This document shows, one piece after another, positions 7,907 to 14,355 of a stretch of DNA of 64,000 bases. How positions within the stretch are numbered: position 1 is the stretch's first letter; every line of letters starts with the position of its first letter. The notes under the pieces are model-generated. The model was not told where the DNA came from. It was given only the letters and a program-made list of their open reading frames with translations, and ran no database searches. The translations under genes were made by a program, and so were the position numbers. Source of the stretch: Blastochloris tepida (GTDB lineage Bacteria; Pseudomonadota; Alphaproteobacteria; Rhizobiales; Xanthobacteraceae); NCBI RefSeq assembly GCF_003966715.1, contig NZ_AP018907.1, positions 1,104,001 through 1,168,000 of the forward strand, given 5' to 3'.

Positions 7907-8332
7907 TCAAGCTGTCGCGACGCGGCGCCCGGCGGCGTCGACAACCAGTTCGCCGTCTTCCTTGCGGAACGCGCCGCGCTGCGGCGGCAGGAGGTCGAGC
8001 ACCGCTTCCGACGGGCGGCACAGGCGCACCCCTTTCGGGGTCACCACCAGCGGCCGGTTGATCAGGATCGGATGCGCCATCATGGCGTCGAGAAGCTGGT
8101 CGTCCGTCAAAGCAGGGTCGCCGAGGCCGAGGTCGCGATACGGCGTGCCCTTCTCGCGCAGCAGGTCACGCACCGAGAGCCCCGCTTGGGCGATCATCTG
8201 CACCAGCAGCGCGCGGGTCGGCGGGCACTTCAGGTATTCGATCACGTGCGGCTCGACGCCGGCGTTGCGGATCAGTCCGAGCGTGTTGCGCGAGGTGCCG
8301 CAGTCCGGGTTGTGGTAGATGATCACGTCCAT
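7907..8332 (-). CDS. arsC: Glutaredoxin-coupled arsenate reductase ArsC
   Basis: This 141-residue cytoplasmic enzyme reduces arsenate to arsenite with glutathione and glutaredoxin. The catalytic Cys is in IYHNPDCGTSRNTL near residue 11. The arginine-bearing segment HPILINRPLVVTPKGVRLCRP is the conserved oxyanion-binding part. The start overlaps the stop of the upstream arsR-arsC gene as TGATG, so translation is probably coupled. Product arsenite would be exported by Acr3, encoded next. With the thioredoxin/LMW-type reductase fused upstream, the operon encodes two arsenate reductases of different families. Confidence 0.94.
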   Translation of the reverse strand: MDVIIYHNPDCGTSRNTLGLIRNAGVEPHVIEYLKCPPTRALLVQMIAQAGLSVRDLLREKGTPYRDLGLGDPALTDDQLLDAMMAHPILINRPLVVTPKGVRLCRPSEAVLDLLPPQRGAFRKEDGELVVDAAGRRVATA

Positions 8333-9222
8333 CAGGTGAGCTCCGCCTTGCGGCCCGTCGCGCCCTCCATGCGCCCGATGTCGCGCAGGCGATTGCCGAG
8401 CGCCAGCCGGTCGAGGCTGTCGAACGGCAGGGCGGTGAACACCGAGATGCGGTTCTTGAGGTAGCGCAGCGCAGTGACGAACGCGCGCTCGACCATCACA
8501 TCATTGCCGGTGGCCGCCGCCGGATCCTCGATGCCCCAATGCGCGGTCATCGGCTGGCCGGGCCACACCGGGCAGGTCTCGCCGGCGGCGTTGTCGCAGA
8601 CGGTGAACACGAAATCCATCACCGGCGCGTCGGGGGCGGCGAACTCGCTCCAGCTTTTCGAGCGCAGATCGTCGGTCGGATAGCCGTCCGCCGCCAGCAC
8701 CTTGAGCGCGAACGGATTGACCGTGCCCTTGGGCTGGCTGCCGGCGGAAAAGGCGCGGAACCGCCCGGCGCCGTCCTTCCTCAGGATGCTCTCGGCCATG
8801 ATCGAGCGGGCGGTGTTGCCGGTGCACAGGAACAGCACGTTGAAGACGCGGTCGGGCATGGGGCTTTCCTTGCGAAGCGGATGGGTGGCCGGGAAACGGC
8901 GTGGCAGCGCGGCGGATGGCGGTGAGCAGAGGTCGGCGTGGCCGCCGCAGCAATCCTCGACCAGGAAGCCGACAAGCGCGTGAAGGCGTTCGGGCCGGGC
9001 GCGGTAGACGATCGAGCGGCTGTGGCGCGCGGCGACGATGAGCTTGGCGCGGACGAGAATGGCGAGGTGGGCCGACAACGTGTTGGCCGGCACTGCCAGC
9101 CGCCGCGCCACCTCGCCGGCCGCCAGCCCGTCCGGCTCGTGCGTCATCAGCAGGCGGAACACGTCGAGCCGCGTGGTCTGGGCCAGCGCCGACAGAGCGA
9201 GCAGGGCGTCTTCGGATTCCAT
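8332..9222 (-). CDS. ArsR-ArsC fusion: arsenic repressor joined to LMW-phosphatase-type arsenate reductase
   Basis: One uninterrupted 296-residue frame has two domains. Residues 1-95 are an ArsR winged helix (LLALSALAQTTRLDVFRLLM ... VPANTLSAHLAILVRAKLI ... RSIVYRA). A CCGGHADLC cysteine cluster at about 104-112 may bind As(III). Residues about 140-285 are a low-molecular-weight-phosphatase ArsC, with P-loop VLFLCTGNTARSIMAE and acidic loop MDFVFTVCDNAAGE. The internal ATG before PDRVFNVLF has a GGAAAG-like sequence upstream, so a separate reductase could also be made. Fusions of this kind are known in alphaproteobacteria. It is first in the minus-strand unit, facing arsR divergently. Confidence 0.9.
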   Translation of the reverse strand: MESEDALLALSALAQTTRLDVFRLLMTHEPDGLAAGEVARRLAVPANTLSAHLAILVRAKLIVAARHSRSIVYRARPERLHALVGFLVEDCCGGHADLCSPPSAALPRRFPATHPLRKESPMPDRVFNVLFLCTGNTARSIMAESILRKDGAGRFRAFSAGSQPKGTVNPFALKVLAADGYPTDDLRSKSWSEFAAPDAPVMDFVFTVCDNAAGETCPVWPGQPMTAHWGIEDPAAATGNDVMVERAFVTALRYLKNRISVFTALPFDSLDRLALGNRLRDIGRMEGATGRKAELT

Positions 9223-9243
9223 ATTTCCACGATATACGAAATA
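9222..9243. promoter_or_regulatory. Candidate ArsR operator
   Basis: An AT-rich inverted repeat, TATTTC (9222-9227) and GAAATA (9238-9243), with a 10-bp spacer touches the start codon of the arsR-arsC fusion. It stands out from the GC-rich surroundings. The position is right for autoregulation of the minus-strand ars unit. The assignment rests on symmetry and location only. Confidence 0.4.
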
Positions 9244-9439
9244 AGGAAGTATCGTCAACTGGGAAGGGCCTGCCCTCCGAGGCCGCACGCATCTCGATGC
9301 CTGTGCTCATGTCGACTGCCGTAGCTCTGGCGTTCAAATCACTTGTCCGAGCCTCATGGTCGCGGCTCTCCTATTGCCGCTTGACCGGGCTGCGGGCCGG
9401 GTCCAGTCTATGCGCGCTGCCGCATAAACGGAATACCAC

Positions 9440-9736
9440 ATGAGTTCGCCGGTCGACCTGATGTCCGCCCTTGCCGACGCCACCCGGCTCGGCGCCCTGC
9501 GCCTGCTGTGGGACGGGCAGGAGCATTGCGTCTGCGAGCTGATGAAGGCGCTCGGCGCCACCCAGTCGCGGATGTCACGGCACATGGGCGTGCTGAAGGT
9601 CGCCGGTCTCGTGGTGGACCGCCGCGACGCGCAATGGGTGCGCTATCGCCGCAATCCGCGCCTCGACCCCCGCGTCGTTGCGGTGATCGAGGCCGTGCTG
9701 GCGCTTCCGGCCGACCAGAGGAGAGATGCGGCATGA
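9440..9736 (+). CDS. arsR: ArsR-family metalloid-responsive repressor
   Basis: This 98-residue winged-helix repressor has the classical arsenite-sensing site in its recognition region, EHCVCELMKALG (Cys-Val-Cys), and the DNA-reading helix TQSRMSRHMGVLKVAG. As(III) binding to the cysteines should release the operator. It is the first gene of the plus-strand unit. Its stop overlaps the start of the permease gene (ATGA). A second ArsR domain sits in the divergent fusion gene, so each unit appears to have its own repressor. Confidence 0.93.
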   Translation: MSSPVDLMSALADATRLGALRLLWDGQEHCVCELMKALGATQSRMSRHMGVLKVAGLVVDRRDAQWVRYRRNPRLDPRVVAVIEAVLALPADQRRDAA

Positions 9737-10818
9737 CCGAGTGCTGCTCGAAGACCGCCGCCGAATCCAACCCGGCCGAATCCAACCCCACCGCATCGCC
9801 GCGCACCGCGGCATGGCTGGCCGCAACGCTGGCCGCGCTCGTCGCCTGGGGCCTCGCCTACGCGTTTCTTCAGCCGGCGGCGGACTGGGCCACCGGCCTG
9901 CTGCCGCTGGAGCCGGGCAGCCACCTCGCCGAGGCGGTGGCCTTCTTTCTCTACGACACGCCCAAGGTGCTGATGCTGCTGGTGCTGGTGGTGTTCGCCA
10001 TGGGCGTGGTGCGCAGCTTCTTCTCGGCCGAGCGCACGCGCGCTTTGCTCGCCGGCCGGCACGAGGGACTCGGCAATGTCGCGGCGGCCTGTCTCGGCAT
10101 CGTCACGCCGTTCTGCTCGTGCTCGGCGGTGCCGTTGTTCATCGGCTTCGTCTCGGCCGGGGTGCCGCTCAGCGTCACCTTCTCATTCCTGATCGCGGCG
10201 CCGATGGTCAATGAGATCGCGCTCGGCCTGCTGTGGGCGCTGCTCGGCTGGCAGGTGGCGCTGGCCTATCTCGGCTTCGGCCTCCTCATCGCCATCGTCG
10301 CCGGCTGGGTGATCGGCCGGCTGCATCTGGAAGGCTGGCTGCAGGACTGGGTGCGCAATGTGCGGGCCGGCGCGGTCGAGCTCCCCGACCAGCGCCTCAC
10401 CATCGTCGACCGCCTCAAGGCCGGGCTCGACGCGGTGGCCGACATTGTCGGCAAGGTGTGGAAGTGGGTGATCGCCGGCATCGCCGCCGGCGCGCTGATC
10501 CATGGCTATGTGCCCGCCGAGCTGCTCGCCTCGATCATGGGACGCGAGGCGTGGTGGTCGGTGCCGGCCGCGGTGGTGGTGGGCATCCCGATGTATTCCA
10601 ACGCCGCCGGCATCATCCCGGTGGTCGAGGCGCTGCTCGGCAAGGGCGCGGCACTCGGCACCGTGCTGGCCTTCATGATGAGCGTGATCGCGCTCTCCGC
10701 GCCCGAGCTGATCATCCTGCACAAGGTGCTCACCGGCCGCCTCATCGCGGTGTTCGTCGGCGTGGTCGGGCTCGGCATCCTGGCGGTCGGCTTCCTGTTC
10801 AACGCGCTGTTCGCCTGA
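9733..10818 (+). CDS. arsP: ArsP/DUF318-type permease
   Basis: This 361-residue integral membrane protein has about eight to ten segments. Diagnostic motifs of the DUF318 permease family are GIVTPFCSCSAVPLFIGF, FLIAAPMVNEIALGLL and VGIPMYSNAAGIIPVVEALL. Members include ArsP, which exports trivalent organoarsenicals, and related metal permeases, so the substrate is not certain. The N terminus carries Cys-Cys (MTECCSK). ATG 9733 overlaps the arsR stop. The next gene is a thioredoxin-like protein that commonly accompanies this permease family. Confidence 0.87.
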   Translation: MTECCSKTAAESNPAESNPTASPRTAAWLAATLAALVAWGLAYAFLQPAADWATGLLPLEPGSHLAEAVAFFLYDTPKVLMLLVLVVFAMGVVRSFFSAERTRALLAGRHEGLGNVAAACLGIVTPFCSCSAVPLFIGFVSAGVPLSVTFSFLIAAPMVNEIALGLLWALLGWQVALAYLGFGLLIAIVAGWVIGRLHLEGWLQDWVRNVRAGAVELPDQRLTIVDRLKAGLDAVADIVGKVWKWVIAGIAAGALIHGYVPAELLASIMGREAWWSVPAAVVVGIPMYSNAAGIIPVVEALLGKGAALGTVLAFMMSVIALSAPELIILHKVLTGRLIAVFVGVVGLGILAVGFLFNALFA

Positions 10819-10833
10819 CGAAGGAGAAGACCC

Positions 10834-11067
10834 ATGAAGGACATCAAGGTGCTCGGCCCCGGCTGCAAGCGCTGCCAGACCACCGCCGAGATGGTGCAGG
10901 CCGAGGCCGACCGGCTCGGCGTAGCGGTTGAGATCGAGAAGGTCACCGACTATGCCGCCATCGCCGGCTATGGCATCGCCGCGACGCCCGGCATCGTCAT
11001 CGACGGCAAGGTGGTGCATGCCGGCGGCCTGCCCAAGGCCGAGGACATCGCCAAGTGGCTGGCCTGA
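10834..11067 (+). CDS. Small thioredoxin-like (redox-active disulfide) protein
   Basis: This 77-residue cytoplasmic protein has a thioredoxin fold and the active site GPGCKRCQTT near the N terminus, plus the cis-Pro segment AATPGIVIDGKVV. It belongs to the redox-active disulfide protein 2 group, often encoded beside DUF318 permeases. It starts 15 bp after the permease with an AAGGAGAAG Shine-Dalgarno. It may reduce a disulfide in the permease or handle thiol-bound arsenicals; both are inferences. Confidence 0.88.
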   Translation: MKDIKVLGPGCKRCQTTAEMVQAEADRLGVAVEIEKVTDYAAIAGYGIAATPGIVIDGKVVHAGGLPKAEDIAKWLA

Positions 11068-11654
11068 CGACTGCACGCCTCTTGCGGGACAGGGCGCCGT
11101 GGGCCTGCCGCTTGTATGCCCTGTTCCGCAGGGAGCCTGCTGTTGCAGCAGCCGTCGTTATCGGGGTCGTGGCGGTGGCCGCGATCTCGGCAGCCTTTGT
11201 GTTCCAGTATGTCGTGGGGCTGGCGCCCTGCTCGCTGTGCTACACGCAGCGGATTCCACACTATCTGGCGATGCCGATCGCCCTTGCCGCCGTCGTCGCC
11301 GGCCGGCGCGGCGCCGAGCGATGGGCGCGGGGCGGCGCGTTGCTGCTGTCCCTCGTGATGGCGGGCGGAGCGGTTATCGCCAGCTACCATGCCGGGGTCG
11401 AATGGCATTGGTGGTCCGGCCCGGCCAGCTGCACCGGCGATCTCGCATCGCCGTGGTCGTCGACCGCGGATCTGATCGCTCAGCTCAATGCCGCGCCGAT
11501 CGTGCCCTGCGACGAGCCGGCATGGGTCTTTCTCGGCCTGTCGATGGCCGGATGGAACGCCCTGCTGTCGGCTGGCCTGGCCATCATCGGACTGGTCGGC
11601 ACCTTTCTGCAGCCGCGCGGTCGCGAACACTCTGTTGCGGAGCGTGCATCATGA
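11055..11654 (+). CDS. dsbB: DsbB-family disulfide bond formation protein
   Basis: The 199-residue protein has four predicted membrane segments. The first periplasmic loop carries the redox pair in LAPCSLCYTQRIPHYLAMP (CSLC, the DsbB signature with quinone-binding region after it). Cys in GPASCTG and IVPCDEPA form the probable second pair. DsbB passes electrons from DsbA-like proteins to quinone. The GTG start overlaps the preceding gene by 13 bp. Its presence inside an arsR-led operon is unusual; it may serve the redox partners encoded next to it. Confidence 0.88.
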   Translation: MAGLTTARLLRDRAPWACRLYALFRREPAVAAAVVIGVVAVAAISAAFVFQYVVGLAPCSLCYTQRIPHYLAMPIALAAVVAGRRGAERWARGGALLLSLVMAGGAVIASYHAGVEWHWWSGPASCTGDLASPWSSTADLIAQLNAAPIVPCDEPAWVFLGLSMAGWNALLSAGLAIIGLVGTFLQPRGREHSVAERAS

Positions 11655-12109
11655 CGGTGAAGCAGTCATCCAAGCCAAGACTTCTGGCTGCTGCCGCCGG
11701 GGTCATCGTCCTGACCATCGCAGGCGTTGTTGCCGTCGGCATGCTGTCTGGTCGCGAGGAACCCCAGATCGCGACCGATAATGATCCTGTCGCCAGCGCG
11801 CGCCAGAACGGCAAGCCGACGGTTGTCGAGTTCGGTTCGAACGGCTGCGTGAGTTGCCGGGAGATGAAGCCGATTCTGCAGGCTCTCGCTCGCGACTACG
11901 GTGACCGACTGAACGTCGTCGATGTCGACCTGTTTTCGATCTCCGGACGGCGCTTCATCTCGAAATATCGCATTCAGATGATGCCGACGCAGGTCTTCTA
12001 CGACGCGGGCGGCGTCGAGCGCAGCCGCAATCTCGGGCCGATTTCGGCCGAGCAGATTCTCCAGCGGCTTGGCGTGGCATCATCCGGCACAGGATCCGAC
12101 CGGCAATGA
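11651..12109 (+). CDS. Membrane-anchored thioredoxin-like protein
   Basis: The 152-residue product has an N-terminal signal anchor (about residues 9-33), then a periplasmic thioredoxin domain. Its active site is in EFGSNGCVSCREMKPILQAL (Cys-Val-Ser-Cys) and its cis-Pro in IQMMPTQVFYDAGG. It overlaps dsbB at its start and ccdA at its end (ATGA), so the three are co-translated. It is the likely substrate of the CcdA-like protein, receiving electrons from the cytoplasm, in the manner of DsbD gamma or CcmG-type proteins. Confidence 0.88.
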   Translation: MTVKQSSKPRLLAAAAGVIVLTIAGVVAVGMLSGREEPQIATDNDPVASARQNGKPTVVEFGSNGCVSCREMKPILQALARDYGDRLNVVDVDLFSISGRRFISKYRIQMMPTQVFYDAGGVERSRNLGPISAEQILQRLGVASSGTGSDRQ

Positions 12110-12795
12110 ATGAAGCGCTGACCCTTCTGACGGCCTTTGTCGCCGGGGTGCTGTCGTCTGCGACGCCCTGCGTCATCGCTGCCGTGCCCGTGACGGTCGG
12201 CTTCGTCGGCAGCCAGGCATCCTCGCAGCGCGAAGCGGTCTGGCTGTCGGCGGCCTTCGTCGGCGGCATGACGTTGAGTTTCGTTCTCCTGGGGCTGGCA
12301 GCCGCGCGTTTGGGGGTGTTCTTCGGTGCGGCGGGCGGAGTCTGGCCGGTTGTGGTCGGCGTCGCGCTGGCCGGGGCCGGGGTGTGGTTCTGGCGATCGG
12401 GCGACCGTTGCGGCGTCTCGCTTCATCCGACGCTTCAGCGGCATCTGCGGGGCTCGGGTTGGGGCGGGGCCGCGGCCCTCGGGGCGCTGACGGGAACGGT
12501 GATGACACCTTGCGCGACGCCGGCGCTGGCCGCGGCGCTCAGCCTGGCGGGGACGGGCGCGCTGCTCAGCAAGACGAGCTGGATCGGCGCCGGCATGCTG
12601 TTCGCCTACGGGATCGGGCACAGCATTCTGCTGTTTGCCGCAGGCATCGCGCCGGCTCAAATCCAAGCGGCGCTCTCCAGGCTCAACCGCGCCGAACGAT
12701 GGTTGCCGGGACACCGGACGTTTGCCGGGCTCCTGATTCTTGCCGGCCTCTGGATGGCGGCGAGCGCTATTCCCGGGCTGTGGGGCGCCGAATGA
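12106..12795 (+). CDS. ccdA: CcdA/DsbD-beta-type transmembrane electron carrier
   Basis: This 229-residue polytopic membrane protein has about six segments. The two conserved Pro-Cys sites of the family are present: LSSATPCVIAAVPVTVGF (first segment) and TGTVMTPCATPALAAALS (fourth segment). They carry reducing equivalents from cytoplasmic thioredoxin to periplasmic thioredoxin-like proteins, here probably the one encoded just upstream. Part of this gene (12570-12731) is duplicated at 13471-13652. Confidence 0.87.
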   Translation: MNEALTLLTAFVAGVLSSATPCVIAAVPVTVGFVGSQASSQREAVWLSAAFVGGMTLSFVLLGLAAARLGVFFGAAGGVWPVVVGVALAGAGVWFWRSGDRCGVSLHPTLQRHLRGSGWGGAAALGALTGTVMTPCATPALAAALSLAGTGALLSKTSWIGAGMLFAYGIGHSILLFAAGIAPAQIQAALSRLNRAERWLPGHRTFAGLLILAGLWMAASAIPGLWGAE

Positions 12796-12895
12796 TGAAT
12801 GATGCACGCATTCACGATCGCAGGCGATCTCGCGTCATCCGGGGCCCCGACAGAGGTCGTGACTGCGAGCAACCAGCGAACCGGAGACCGATGAC

Positions 12896-13333
12896 ATGAC
12901 GTCGGAAGAAACCAGTGGCCGAACACGCGTCGTCCGGTCGTTTCACACACGGGGTTGGGTCGTTTTCGTGCTCGCGATCGGCATCGCCACCTTGCTCGTG
13001 AGCGGTATCGTCCTTTTCGTGGCGCCGAGCAGCAGCATTGCGAAAACGATCAAGTGGACCGCGTTTGGTCTGGACCGCCACGCCTGGATCAATCTTCACA
13101 ACGTCGTCGCCATCCTGTTCAGCGCCGTGGCAGTCTGGCATCTCGTCTATAATTGGAGGTATTTTTCCGGCTACCTGTGGGGTACGGGTCAGCTCCGCGG
13201 GGGCTTGAAGCGAGAATTGGTGATGGCTCTGGGTGTCCTGCTGGTGATCGTCGGGCTCGTCGCATGGGCGGTGCCGCCGGTCTCCACGCTCGGGGAGCTC
13301 TCGGATTACTTCCGGCACACGTATTGGAAATGA
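12896..13333 (+). CDS. DUF4405 membrane protein, possible b-type haem protein
   Basis: The 145-residue protein has three or four membrane segments (about 20-43, 62-88, 104-126). Several His residues occur in or next to them (DRHAWINLHNVVA, AVWHLVYNW), which suits the DUF4405 family and could bind haem b. Function is unknown. It follows ccdA by 100 bp, in the same direction. It could take electrons from or give electrons to the quinone pool, but no data support a specific role. Confidence 0.78.
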   Translation: MTSEETSGRTRVVRSFHTRGWVVFVLAIGIATLLVSGIVLFVAPSSSIAKTIKWTAFGLDRHAWINLHNVVAILFSAVAVWHLVYNWRYFSGYLWGTGQLRGGLKRELVMALGVLLVIVGLVAWAVPPVSTLGELSDYFRHTYWK

Positions 13334-13367
13334 TGGCCGCCCTTTGGCTGCGGATCTCCGGAGCTTC

Positions 13368-13470
13368 GAGCATTTTCCGCAAAAGTGGGAACCGGTTTTG
13401 CGGAAGAAAATGCGACAAACCAAAATCTTAGAGCATCTGCCCGATCCAACCGGGTCGGCGGATGCTCTAG
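13368..13470. repeat. Hyphomicrobiales interspersed palindromic repeat
   Basis: The core GAGCATTTTCCGCAAAAGTG is followed by its imperfect inverse (CGGTTTTGCGGAAGAAAATG), then a second hairpin AGAGCATC...GATGCTCT. Related copies or parts occur at 17619-17665, 62993-63095 and 63779-63904. Such elements are scattered in intergenic regions of many Rhizobiales genomes. This copy ends exactly where the ccdA duplication begins. Confidence 0.8.
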
Positions 13471-13652
13471 CAAGACGAACTGGATCGGCGCCGGCATGTT
13501 GTTCGCCTACGGGATCGGGCACGGCATTCTGCTGTTTGCCGCAGGGATCTCACCGGCCTAAAATATTGCACCAGCTCAAATCCAAGCGGCGCTCTCCAGG
13601 CTCAGCCGCGCCGAACGACGGTTGCCGGGACACCGGACGTTTGCCGCTTCAT
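13471..13652 (+). pseudogene. Partial duplicate of ccdA
   Basis: This segment is about 90% identical by eye to 12570-12731 inside ccdA. It covers CAAGACGAGCTGGATCGGCG through ACCGGACGTTTGCCG and carries an extra block with TAAAATATTGCACCAGCTC that puts a stop in frame. It lacks the start and both Pro-Cys motifs. It is a non-functional remnant of a ccdA paralogue or a recombination product. Confidence 0.8.
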
Positions 13653-13663
13653 GCGGTCTCCCG

Positions 13664-14245
13664 TCAAACAGCCATCAGCGATAAGCCCGTCGCCGGATGA
13701 CGACGTGCTGAACACCTGAGCATTCGCCGACACCATGCGAGGACACTGTCGCCATCCGGCGGCAGCGACAGGGCAAGGCTGCCGGTGAAGGCGTCCCAAC
13801 TGTCCTCATTCGTGCGATTGAGCCCGACAAGAACCGGAATGTCGCGATCGATCGCAAGTGCCAGCGCGCCGCTGAGGCCGCGTCCTTCCGCTTCGCGCTT
13901 GCCGAACCGGTTGAGGACCAGCATATCCGCGCCCGCCCTAACGGCCGTCTCGACCAGCCCGGCTGCGTCTTCGAGAGCGGCGGTATCGAGCCGGCATCCT
14001 TGGGAGTCCCGGCCCAGGTTCTGCGTGATGCGGATCAGCCGTCCGCTCGACAGGTCGCAAAGCGTCATGTCGCAGCGGTGGCGTTCCGGGTGGAGCTCAT
14101 TGTGCTGGACCACGCCGGCAAGACGTGCGCCCTCGCGCCGCAGCCTTGAGGCGATGTCGGCGAGCAGGCGGTCGGCGTGGTCGCCCTGATACTTTTCGTA
14201 GACGACAGCCGCCACGGCAGCCTCGTGCTGAACGGATAGGGGCAT
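13664..14245 (-). CDS. DUF2478 family protein, probably molybdenum-related
   Basis: The 193-residue cytoplasmic protein matches the DUF2478 pattern: AAVVYEKYQGDHADRLLADI, GVVQHNELHPERHRCDMTLCDL, LGRDSQGCRLDTAALEDAA, LVLNRFGKREAEGRGL and LVGLNRTNEDSW. This family resembles nucleotide-binding NTPases and is often encoded beside molybdate transport or molybdoenzyme genes, which agrees with its place directly after aioA. The ATG at 14245 is about 110 bp past the aioA stop. A storage, insertion or regulatory role for molybdenum is inferred, not shown. Confidence 0.8.
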   Translation of the reverse strand: MPLSVQHEAAVAAVVYEKYQGDHADRLLADIASRLRREGARLAGVVQHNELHPERHRCDMTLCDLSSGRLIRITQNLGRDSQGCRLDTAALEDAAGLVETAVRAGADMLVLNRFGKREAEGRGLSGALALAIDRDIPVLVGLNRTNEDSWDAFTGSLALSLPPDGDSVLAWCRRMLRCSARRHPATGLSLMAV

Positions 14246-14355
14246 GGGCAATCCTGCGCGATGCTTGAGGAGATCTTCATTTAGCCCGGACCATGGCCGC
14301 GAGGTGGCCGCGGTCCGGGCGAACGATGTCCTTTCAAACGGGTCTTCCGTTGGCG

